Origin: Treponema sp.
GTDB taxonomy: Bacteria > Spirochaetota > Spirochaetia > Treponematales > Breznakiellaceae
NCBI GenBank assembly: GCA_031263435.1
Contig: JAISFT010000160.1
Coordinates: forward strand, 1 to 8,121
Direction of reading: 5' to 3'
Length of the DNA: 8,121 bases
The translations under genes and the position numbers were made by a program. The notes beneath the pieces are model-generated. The model was not told the origin of the DNA. It ran no database searches and was given only the letters and a program-made list of their open reading frames with translations. Of the stretch, positions 1 to 5,538 are shown piece after piece (within the stretch, counting starts at the first letter, position 1; each line of letters begins with the position of its first letter).

Positions 1-14
1 CGGCTGTTTTGGAC

Positions 15-43
15 TTGAATAAACACCCCCCTTTCGATAGAGT
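15..43 (+). promoter_or_regulatory. Possible sigma-70-like promoter upstream of secG
   Basis: A TTGAAT hexamer (15-20) and a TAGAGT hexamer (38-43) are separated by 17 nt, each matching 4 of 6 consensus bases. The stretch is AT-richer than the genes that follow and lies about 35 nt ahead of the secG start. An overlapping TAAATA (45-50) is an alternative -10. Hexamers this weak also occur by chance, and transcription may instead come from genes left of the window. Confidence 0.25.
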
Positions 44-76
44 CTAAATATTGTTGTTCTTTACGGAGATATGTAG

Positions 77-493
77 ATGAATGTTCTTAGTATCGTCCTG
101 TTGGTGCTTTTTATAATTACCGCTATCCTGCTTATCCTTCTGGTGCTGGTTCAGAACGAGGAGGGGGACAGTATGGGGGGTATTTTTGCGGGGGGGGGCG
201 GTTCCGCCTTTGGTTCCCGGGTCGGTAATGTGCTTACCAGGACCACCACTGTGCTGGGTACTCTGTTTCTGGTCCTGAGTCTGGCTCTGGCTTTGATTAA
301 CCGGGGTCCCGGGGCCTCCGGCGGGGTTGAGGCCGAGGGGCTCAGGCTGAGTTCGGAAGCGGCGGGTACATGGCTGGACGAGGAGCTGAATCCCCCGAAT
401 GAACCGCTTGTAAATGAACTGGCGGGAGATGAACCGGTTGGAAGCGCCGGGGAAGAGTCCATGGAAACCGAAGTTCCCGGGACTTTTGAATAG
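77..493 (+). CDS. secG: Preprotein translocase subunit SecG
   Basis: Small integral membrane partner of SecY and SecE in the Sec translocon, assisting SecA-driven export across the inner membrane. The 138-residue product shows the family plan: a first transmembrane segment at about residues 3-25, a conserved polar/glycine loop (Q26 to S43, containing the FAGGGGSAFGS stretch at 37-47), an LTRTT motif at 53-57, and a second transmembrane segment at about 58-75. The start at 77 has a GGAG 8 nt upstream (65-68). After the second membrane segment comes a 60-residue tail (76-138) rich in Glu, Gly and Pro that is longer than in E. coli SecG (110 residues in total). With the usual SecG topology the tail would lie on the periplasmic side. 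The loop glycines are encoded by a run of nine G. The next gene begins 16 nt after the stop, so the two are probably co-transcribed. Confidence 0.93.
   Translation: MNVLSIVLLVLFIITAILLILLVLVQNEEGDSMGGIFAGGGGSAFGSRVGNVLTRTTTVLGTLFLVLSLALALINRGPGASGGVEAEGLRLSSEAAGTWLDEELNPPNEPLVNELAGDEPVGSAGEESMETEVPGTFE
190..198 (+). repeat. Poly-G tract (9 G) inside secG
   Basis: Nine consecutive G cover the last base of an Ala codon and Gly codons 39-41 of SecG, in the conserved loop. Runs of eight or more G are slippage-prone, and length changes here would truncate SecG. Runs of eight G also occur at 1986-1993 (subunit C), 6830-6837 and 7460-7467 (both subunit A). Confidence 0.85.
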
Positions 494-499
494 GCCGGC

Positions 500-505
500 A
501 GGAGG
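500..505 (+). promoter_or_regulatory. Ribosome-binding site deciding the EIIA start
   Basis: AGGAGG lies 4 nt before the ATG at 510, in the short gap after the secG stop. It supports 510 rather than the in-frame ATG at 414, which lies inside secG and would add 32 residues with no family character. Confidence 0.75.
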
Positions 506-509
506 TTCC

Positions 510-983
510 ATGTTCCTGCACGAGGTGTTCCCGGTCAGATGTATCAAGATTGGTTTGGAGGCAGAGGACAAGGAGGAGGCCTTTGAGGAAATGGTGGACC
601 ATTTCTGTCAGGCCACCGGGAACAACGCCCGGGAGGAGATTTTGGGGGCCCTGCGTGAGCGGGAAGCCAAGATGTCCACGGGGATTCACAAGGGTATTGC
701 GGTTCCCCACGGCAAGACCAATGTGGTGGAGGAAGTGCTGGGGATGCTGGGGCTTTCCCGTAAGGGTATTGACTACGACGCCCTGGACGGGGAACCGGTC
801 TACCTGCTCTTTATGATCCTGGCTCCGCAGAAAGATTCGGAAAAGCATCTGCGGATCCTTAAGCAGCTCGCAGAACTCCTGGAAAATCCGCAATTTTATA
901 TGGATTTACTCTCTCAAAAGGATCCCCAGGGGGCTTATAATGTTATCTGTAAACATGAAGATATCTTCATTTCCGGGGAATAG
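510..983 (+). CDS. PTS EIIA protein, fructose/nitrogen-regulatory (PtsN-like) type
   Basis: A 157-residue single-domain EIIA of the PTS_EIIA_2 family, a cytoplasmic phospho-acceptor that takes phosphate from HPr. The signature GIAVPHGKT places the phosphorylated histidine at residue 67. It is preceded by the usual helix and the REAKMSTGI stretch, and followed by the LLFMILAP strand and the H-LRILKQLAELL helix. No EIIB, EIIC or HPr domain is fused, and no sugar permease gene is adjacent. Treponemes are known for an incomplete PTS (HPr, EI, HPr kinase and EIIA-type proteins without a full permease), which favours a regulatory role like that of E. coli EIIANtr. The start is fixed by an AGGAGG just upstream, and the ATPase genes begin 5 nt after the stop. 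Family assignment is firm. The name ptsN and the regulatory target are inferences, so no symbol is given. Confidence 0.9.
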   Translation: MFLHEVFPVRCIKIGLEAEDKEEAFEEMVDHFCQATGNNAREEILGALREREAKMSTGIHKGIAVPHGKTNVVEEVLGMLGLSRKGIDYDALDGEPVYLLFMILAPQKDSEKHLRILKQLAELLENPQFYMDLLSQKDPQGAYNVICKHEDIFISGE

Positions 984-988
984 CAGGC

Positions 989-1471
989 ATGTCGGACCGC
1001 GCCGGCAGCAAGACGGCCGCCGCTCATAGCTTCGCCGGGGTCGGCAAGAGCGGTCCGGCTGAAGGGGCCGGTGCGGGCGAAGAAAACATCCTTGGCCATC
1101 TTTTGAAGGTCGAGGCCGACGCCGCTTCCCTGGTTGACGATGCCCAGGCGGAGGCGGACCGGCGGATTGCCGAATCGGAAAAACAAAACCGTTCCCGTTA
1201 CGATGAAGAATACGCCCAAAAAGCCGCAGAGCTGGACAGGGCCTTTGAAGATGAAATTACCCGTATCCGTGCGGACTATCAGGATCAGTTGGAGGCCTAC
1301 CGGAAGGGTTTGGACCTGATTCCCGTGGATCAGGAGCGTTTTTCGGCCCTTATGGATGAGCTTTTGGCTGGGGAGCCGTATCCGGGGCAAAGCCCTGAGC
1401 GGAGCCCGGCGCAAAGTTCTGGGCAGGACCCGGCGCAGAGCTCTGGGCGGCTGTCTCCCCAGGGGCTCTGA
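989..1471 (+). CDS. V-type ATPase peripheral-stalk subunit, G/H-like coiled-coil protein
   Basis: A 160-residue soluble, highly charged protein at the head of the ATPase gene row. Residues 31-109 form a long amphipathic, coiled-coil-like helix of Ala, Glu, Asp, Arg, Gln and Lys. Its ENILGHLLKVEADAASLVDDA opening and the EADRRI stretch resemble the V/A-ATPase G (H) subunit, which pairs with E to form the stator stalk. A short helix follows at about 114-127. Both ends are low complexity: an Ala/Gly-rich leader (1-30) and a Pro/Ser/Gln tail (129-160) containing a tandem repeat. No alternative ATG or GTG codon was found in frame before the helix, so the start at 989 is largely forced. Its Shine-Dalgarno is weak (GGGGA about 10 nt upstream, overlapping the previous gene), suggesting coupled translation. 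Subunit C starts 2 nt after the stop. Identity rests on helix character and position, because this family is poorly conserved in sequence. Confidence 0.7.
   Translation: MSDRAGSKTAAAHSFAGVGKSGPAEGAGAGEENILGHLLKVEADAASLVDDAQAEADRRIAESEKQNRSRYDEEYAQKAAELDRAFEDEITRIRADYQDQLEAYRKGLDLIPVDQERFSALMDELLAGEPYPGQSPERSPAQSSGQDPAQSSGRLSPQGL
1405..1448 (+). repeat. 24-bp tandem repeat in the stalk-subunit tail
   Basis: Two near-identical 20-base cores, at 1405-1424 and 1429-1448, differ at only two positions (CGCAAAGTTCT versus CGCAGAGCTCT) and repeat with a 24-base period. They encode SPAQSSGQ and DPAQSSGR, so the period is eight codons and the frame is kept. A degenerate related unit may precede them. 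Confidence 0.8.
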
Positions 1472-1473
1472 AC

Positions 1474-2595
1474 ATGGGGCCTCCGCGGAACTTCGGTTCC
1501 CGTAATCTGCCGGCCGGGGCCGGATTTATGCCGGGGGCGGGGGAACGGGCCTTTGTGTACGCCAAGGCCTGCGGAATCATGGGGAAATCCTTTGTTGCCA
1601 AACGGATCCCCCCGCTGGCCCGCCTGGATCGGCTTTCTGCGCTGGACCGCCTTGTCTTTCCCCAGGGGAGCAGGGAACTGCCGGAGCGGGAACTGCTGCC
1701 GGATCTGGAACGGCGAATCACCGACAGGACGGTTTCCCGGATCCTCGCCGTTGTTTCATCCTATTCACGGCCCCCGGAACTCCTTTTGCGTCTGCTGCGG
1801 ACCTGGGAATACGCGGACCTTAAATCCAGCCTTAACGCGCTGGTGGGCGGGGAGTCTTCGTTTCCCTCATGGACCAGACTGGGGCCCTTTGGGACGGTAC
1901 GGTTTGCCGCCTACCCGGACCTTTCCGCCATGCTCCGGGGGACGGAATTTGAATTTCTTCTGGACAAGGGGATGAACCTGGTCAAGGGGGGGGATGCGGT
2001 AAAGGCCCAGACCGAGCTGGATAAACGTTACTACCGTTCCCTTTGGCAGGCTATGAGGCGGCTTCCGCCGGGGGACCGGATGGTGTCGGAGTGGATCCTG
2101 GGGGAGGAAATTTCCCTGCGGAACTGCATCTGGGCCCTGCGGCTGCGGACTTACTACGGTATGTCCGGCCGGGAAGCGGCGGAGCATCTGATGGATATGG
2201 ACCCACCGAAGGCGGGGAAGGTTCCGATCCCTAAAAAGAAGGGGCCCGCCGCTGGGGTTCCCGGTTCCCTGCTTGCCGATGCCCATGCCATGCTGGAGTT
2301 TGGGCTGGATTCCCGCTCCGCCTGGGTGGGCTGGCGGCGGGAACGTTTCCTGAACCCTGAAATTCCCGGCCAGGACTGGGTTGTGAATCCCCGGTACTTC
2401 CAGAATGCCGCCGGGGACTACCTTTACAAGCTGGCCCTGCGCAGTTTCCGCCGTAAGCCCTTTTCCATTGACACGGCCTTTTGTTTTATACGGATCAAAC
2501 AGTACGAAGAAGACCTTTTGATCAGTCTGGCCGAAGGACTGGGCCTGGGTATGACCAGCCAGGAGATATTGGCCCTTTTGGAGGTAGCCCCATGA
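1474..2595 (+). CDS. atpC: V-type ATP synthase/ATPase subunit C (subunit d, AC39 family)
   Basis: Subunit C is the cup-shaped protein that sits on the c-ring and joins it to the D/F central shaft. The 373-residue product carries the family opening FVYAKACGIMGKSF (residues 27-40), then a mostly helical body with repeated Leu/Arg/Glu helices (for example LLLRLLRTWEY and ISLRNCIWALRLRTYYGM) and the closing IKQYEEDLLISLAEGLGLGM, as expected for vATP-synt_AC39 proteins. It is longer than the Thermus protein (about 320 residues). An 18-residue Gly/Pro leader and a basic Pro/Lys/Gly insert (about 244-263) account for part of the excess. The start at 1474 has AGGGG 8 nt upstream. The ATG at 1528 (residue 19) lies closer to the conserved part but lacks a good ribosome-binding site. 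The stop overlaps the subunit I start as ATGA. A run of eight G lies at 1986-1993. Confidence 0.88.
   Translation: MGPPRNFGSRNLPAGAGFMPGAGERAFVYAKACGIMGKSFVAKRIPPLARLDRLSALDRLVFPQGSRELPERELLPDLERRITDRTVSRILAVVSSYSRPPELLLRLLRTWEYADLKSSLNALVGGESSFPSWTRLGPFGTVRFAAYPDLSAMLRGTEFEFLLDKGMNLVKGGDAVKAQTELDKRYYRSLWQAMRRLPPGDRMVSEWILGEEISLRNCIWALRLRTYYGMSGREAAEHLMDMDPPKAGKVPIPKKKGPAAGVPGSLLADAHAMLEFGLDSRSAWVGWRRERFLNPEIPGQDWVVNPRYFQNAAGDYLYKLALRSFRRKPFSIDTAFCFIRIKQYEEDLLISLAEGLGLGMTSQEILALLEVAP
2580..2585 (+). promoter_or_regulatory. Ribosome-binding site deciding the subunit I start
   Basis: GGAGGT lies at the 3' end of subunit C, 6 nt before the ATG at 2592. That ATG overlaps the subunit C stop. The strong site and the family-like MIRPRKMKHIEL start rule out the 37-residue extension that an upstream in-frame start at 2481 would give. 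Confidence 0.85.
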
Positions 2596-4817
2596 TCCGG
2601 CCAAGAAAGATGAAGCATATCGAGCTTACGGTGCTCTCCCGGGATGTGGATCATGTGATCGAGTACCTGGGCCGCCGGGGGATCATGCATTTTTCGGAAA
2701 ATGCCGGGGCGCAGGACGCCGGGGAAGCGGCGGCAAGGGAAGCTCCCGCGGAAGTTCCGGAACAGGACGCCGGTTTTCAGAACATCGGTCTGCGGGCGGG
2801 CGCTCCCGAGGCTCCGGCCCGGTCCGGGAGCGGCGATACGGGCGCTGCGGCCCCCGGTGCGCTTTTCCCCGCGGGGGGGCTCTTTGGTACGGGGCGCCCG
2901 GAGCGCCGGACAGCGGATGCCCATTCCCTGGACCATGCGGCCTTCCGGCATATTCAGGACAACCTTGAACGACTCCGCTCCGGCGCGGCCTTCCTGGGCA
3001 TCGAGCTTCCCGATGAGCCGGAGGAGAACACGATGCTCCCCGGCGAGGCGGAGGAGGTTTTGACCGGCAGGCTCCAGGAAGGGGTAAGCAGTCTTATCGG
3101 CCGGGAGAATGAGGCGGTCCAGGAGAAGCGCAAGGTGGAGGAAGCCCTGAACGAGGCCCGGGCCTTTGCCAACCTGAACGCCCCCTTTGCGGATCTTGAT
3201 CAGCTTTCTTACCTTACTTTGCGGCTGGGCCGTCTGGACCTGAAGGCCCAGGAACAGGTCAGGCGGAGTCTGGCGGACCGGGCGGTGATCATCTCTTTGG
3301 GGGAGGGGGAGCGGATTCTAGCGGCCGCGTCCCGGCGGGGCCGTTTTGCCCTGGATTCGGAGTTGAAAAAGGCCGGTTTTATTGCCATTGCTATACCGGA
3401 GGGCTACCAGGGTATTCCCCCGGAACTTCTGGAGGGGCTGGAAAAACGGCTGGCCGCGGCGAAGGCGGAACTGGAGAAGGTACAGGCCGACAAGGAAGAA
3501 CTGGCCGCTGAGAGCAGACCCCAGTTCCGGGCTCTGACGGCCTCCTACCTTATGGCTATTGCGGTGGAGCAGCTTAAAGGCAAGCTTGCGGCCACCCGGA
3601 GCATCTATGTCCTTTCGGGCTGGATTCCCCAGGATACGATAACAGGCCTGGTGGAAGACCTTTCCCGGATCACGGAAAAGCGGATAGCCATTCGTACCTT
3701 TAGCCCCGAGGAAATGCCGGAGGTTACGGAGGGCCGGGAGAAGGTTCCGGTTTCCCTGAAACACGGCGCCTATGTCAGGGGTTTTGAGGGCATCGTCTTT
3801 TCCTACGGCGCGCCCCTTTACGGCACCATCGATCCTACCCCCTTTGTGGCGGTCTTCTTTTCCATCCTCTTTGGAATCATGTTTGGGGATCTGGGGCAGG
3901 GCTTTATCCTCTTCCTCCTGGGCCTGCTTGTCGGCCCCCGGGGCTCCCGGGCCCTGAAAAATTTTCGCGGCTACTCGACGCCCCTTATTGCCGTGGGGAT
4001 CGCCTCGATGATCATGGGGCTTTTGACCGGCGAGATTTTCACCATCGAAGGGCTGCTGGCGGCCCCCACCCGGGCGGTAACGGGCTTTTTTATGGGTATT
4101 TTCGGCATTGCCGGGGAAGCGCCGGAGCGGATCCTCCACCTGATGCCCGAAAAGGGCAACATCCTCAGGCTGTTTTACTTTTTTGGTTTTACCATTTCCG
4201 TGGGGGTAGTCCTCAATTCCATTGGTCTTGTGGTGAATATTCTGAACCTTCTTTCCCTTAAGCACTACGAAAAGGCGTTTTTTTCCAAAACCGGCCTGGC
4301 GGGGCTGTTGTTTTTCTGGTATGCCATCTTTATCGCCATACGCTGTATCGCCGGGGGACGTTTTGCCTGGTTTGATCTGGCGGGTCTCCTGCTCCCGGTC
4401 TTCTGTATTTTCTTTGGCCCTGTTTTGTGGCGTCTCGTCTCCGGGGAGCGGCCCATACTGGAAGAGGGGCTCATGGTTTTTGCCATGGAAGGGTTTGTGG
4501 AAATTCTGGAAACCCTTTCAACCTATGTCTCCAATACGGTAAGCTTTCTCCGGGTAGGGGCCTTTGCCCTGTCCCATGCGGTGCTTTCGTTTATCGTGTT
4601 TACCCTATCGGGCATGGTGGGCCGCGGGGCGGCAACCGGTCCGGTTTTCGCCTTTGTGGTGGTGGTTTTTGGGAACGCCCTTATTATCGTGCTGGAAGGG
4701 ATGATTGTAGCTATCCAGGTAGTGCGCCTCCAGTATTACGAATTTTTCAGTAAATTTTTTACCGAGACCGGGGTGGCCTTTACTCCCTTCCGGTTCCGCA
4801 GGGAAGTGCAGGGCTAA
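2592..4817 (+). CDS. atpI: V-type ATP synthase/ATPase subunit I (subunit a)
   Basis: Stator membrane subunit that supplies the two ion half-channels beside the c-ring. The 741-residue product has a soluble N-terminal half (about 1-410) with long charged helices (around 170-190 and 315-345), then a hydrophobic half with about seven or eight membrane spans. The family motif FGIMFGDLGQG is at 427-437. The essential channel arginine is R654 in SFLRVGAFALSHA, and the last helix carries E702 and R712. The 10-residue spacing of that pair equals that of E789 and R799 in yeast Vph1, so the ion path looks complete. The start at 2592 is set by GGAGGT and an ATGA overlap with subunit C. An Ala/Gly/Pro-rich stretch at about 36-112 interrupts the usual N-terminal fold. 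A 45-nt gap, the largest in the row, separates it from K. Confidence 0.95.
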   Translation: MIRPRKMKHIELTVLSRDVDHVIEYLGRRGIMHFSENAGAQDAGEAAAREAPAEVPEQDAGFQNIGLRAGAPEAPARSGSGDTGAAAPGALFPAGGLFGTGRPERRTADAHSLDHAAFRHIQDNLERLRSGAAFLGIELPDEPEENTMLPGEAEEVLTGRLQEGVSSLIGRENEAVQEKRKVEEALNEARAFANLNAPFADLDQLSYLTLRLGRLDLKAQEQVRRSLADRAVIISLGEGERILAAASRRGRFALDSELKKAGFIAIAIPEGYQGIPPELLEGLEKRLAAAKAELEKVQADKEELAAESRPQFRALTASYLMAIAVEQLKGKLAATRSIYVLSGWIPQDTITGLVEDLSRITEKRIAIRTFSPEEMPEVTEGREKVPVSLKHGAYVRGFEGIVFSYGAPLYGTIDPTPFVAVFFSILFGIMFGDLGQGFILFLLGLLVGPRGSRALKNFRGYSTPLIAVGIASMIMGLLTGEIFTIEGLLAAPTRAVTGFFMGIFGIAGEAPERILHLMPEKGNILRLFYFFGFTISVGVVLNSIGLVVNILNLLSLKHYEKAFFSKTGLAGLLFFWYAIFIAIRCIAGGRFAWFDLAGLLLPVFCIFFGPVLWRLVSGERPILEEGLMVFAMEGFVEILETLSTYVSNTVSFLRVGAFALSHAVLSFIVFTLSGMVGRGAATGPVFAFVVVVFGNALIIVLEGMIVAIQVVRLQYYEFFSKFFTETGVAFTPFRFRREVQG
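2697..2927 (+). other. In-frame low-complexity insertion in subunit I
   Basis: Codons 36-112 are dominated by Ala, Gly, Pro, Glu and Arg, with strikingly GC-rich DNA (around 75% in places), between the conserved N-terminal strand ending IMHFS and the helix starting LDHAAFRHIQDNL. The DNA holds an 11-base direct repeat CAGGACGCCGG (2712-2722 and 2763-2773, encoding QDAG both times), a perfect 8-base inverted repeat (2801-2808 with 2825-2832), and a palindrome GGGCGCCC (2892-2899). The reading frame is kept throughout. That it is an insertion is judged from memory of family members. Confidence 0.6.
2801..2832 (+). repeat. Inverted repeat within the subunit I insertion
   Basis: CGCTCCCG (2801-2808) and CGGGAGCG (2825-2832) are perfect reverse complements around a 16-base loop that itself contains CCGGCCCGG. 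An 8-base match in such GC-rich DNA may be chance. Confidence 0.5.
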
Positions 4818-4828
4818 TACCGGATTTT

Positions 4829-4846
4829 GGCGGCGATACTGCCGCT
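4829..4846 (+). promoter_or_regulatory. Hairpin in the gap before the proteolipid gene
   Basis: GCGGC (4830-4834) pairs with GCCGC (4841-4845) around a 6-nt loop, extendable by a G-T pair at 4829/4846. It lies 7 nt before the ribosome-binding site of subunit K in the only sizeable intergenic gap. It is not followed by a U-run, so it is not a convincing terminator. A role in mRNA processing or in raising K expression is inferred. Confidence 0.4.
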
Positions 4847-4852
4847 TGTTAT

Positions 4853-4857
4853 AGGAG
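4853..4857 (+). promoter_or_regulatory. Ribosome-binding site of subunit K
   Basis: AGGAG, 5 nt before the ATG at 4863. It selects this start over an in-frame TTG at 4827, giving a product whose first residues form a standard signal peptide. Confidence 0.8.
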
Positions 4858-4862
4858 TGTAT

Positions 4863-5174
4863 ATGAAACGTATTGTCGTACTGCTGATGCTGGTTTTGTT
4901 TGCCGCGTCGTTTCCGGTCTTCGCCCAGGAAGCCGCCGAAGCCGCGGAGGGAAGTTCCGCGGCCGTACCGGTTTGGAAGTACTTTGCTGCCGCCCTGGCG
5001 GTGGGGATCTCCTGTATTGCCGGTGGGATTGCCGTGGGGCAGATCGGATCGGCGGCTATGGGGGCCATGAGTGAGAATCCGGAGCTTGCCGGTAAGGCCA
5101 TTCCCTATGTCGGACTGGCGGAAGGGATCTGTCTTTGGGGCTTTTTGGTGGGCCTGTTGATAATATTCTTCTGA
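4863..5174 (+). CDS. atpK: V-type ATP synthase/ATPase subunit K (proteolipid c subunit)
   Basis: Rotor-ring subunit that carries the transported ion. The 103-residue precursor starts with a signal-peptide-like segment (KR, a hydrophobic core at 4-20, likely cleavage VFA|QE after residue 21), then a short Ala/Glu linker, then one helical hairpin: helix 1 at about 41-66, a polar loop GAMSENPELAGK (67-78) and helix 2 at about 79-103. The ion-carrying carboxylate is E87 in GLAEGICLWGF. This leader-plus-single-hairpin plan matches Thermus thermophilus rather than the fused two-hairpin Enterococcus NtpK. By my alignment, the positions of the NtpK Na+ ligands Q110, T64 and Q65 are V58, G88 and I89 here, so Na+ binding of that type is not supported. 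The gene must be translated in excess because the ring uses many copies, and a hairpin and a good AGGAG precede it. Confidence 0.92.
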   Translation: MKRIVVLLMLVLFAASFPVFAQEAAEAAEGSSAAVPVWKYFAAALAVGISCIAGGIAVGQIGSAAMGAMSENPELAGKAIPYVGLAEGICLWGFLVGLLIIFF

Positions 5175-5180
5175 GTTTTT

Positions 5181-5528
5181 ATGGATTATTTTTTTATCGG
5201 TGATCCGGAACTGGTTACCGCCTTCCGTTTTGTGGGTATCGGGGGGAGGGCCGTGGCGGACGCCGATGAGGCGAAGGCCGCTTTTCTTCGGATTACCCGG
5301 GGTCTGGATGAGACCACCGGCGTGGTACTTCCCGGGGAAGCGGGGGGCGTATGCCGGGTGCTGATCATAACCGAAGAAGCCGCGGATTGGCTGGGGGATC
5401 TCCTGATCGATTGGCAGCTTTCCGACCGGTACCCGCTGATCGTGGAAATTCCCGGCATCCTGGGCCGTCTTCCGGGCCGCAAGACTCTGGTGGATTCGAT
5501 CCGCGAGGCTATTGGTATTCATGTTTAA
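5181..5528 (+). CDS. atpF: V-type ATP synthase/ATPase subunit F
   Basis: Small soluble central-shaft subunit that binds subunit D and modulates coupling in V/A-ATPases. The 115-residue product matches the family in length and order: an opening strand MDYFFIGDPELVTAFRFVGI, then a VLIITEEAADWL strand-helix (60-71), and the PLIVEIPGI strand (85-93) followed by a C-terminal helix ending REAIGIHV. The fold is a Rossmann-like alpha/beta domain with a mobile C-terminal helix. It begins 6 nt after the K stop with only a weak TGAG as ribosome-binding site, so translation is probably coupled to K. Subunit E starts 10 nt after its stop. F lies before E here, whereas in Thermus and Enterococcus it follows C. 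The assignment is firm from motifs and context. Confidence 0.9.
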   Translation: MDYFFIGDPELVTAFRFVGIGGRAVADADEAKAAFLRITRGLDETTGVVLPGEAGGVCRVLIITEEAADWLGDLLIDWQLSDRYPLIVEIPGILGRLPGRKTLVDSIREAIGIHV

Positions 5529-5538
5529 CAGGTGAGCG

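Noticed and set aside
1..76. End of an upstream gene
   Set aside because: All three + frames reach stops early and none of the short tails (for example the one ending at 20-22) is recognisable, so no partial gene can be supported.
303..340. Four GGGG runs in secG that could form a G-quadruplex
   Set aside because: Loops of 4, 8 and 10 nt exceed the usual limit for stable quadruplexes, and the G runs follow from Gly/Pro codons in this G-rich strand.
414..509. Upstream in-frame start for the EIIA protein
   Set aside because: It lies inside secG, adds 32 non-conserved residues and lacks the AGGAGG found before 510.
3318..4265. 315-codon open frame on the - strand opposite subunit I
   Set aside because: The translated product is a Lys/Gly/Gln/His-rich string with no motif. 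It is a shadow of the hydrophobic subunit I sequence.
4827..4862. TTG start adding 12 residues to subunit K
   Set aside because: It places a second hydrophobic stretch before the lysine-arginine start of the signal peptide, and the AGGAG at 4853-4857 serves the ATG at 4863.
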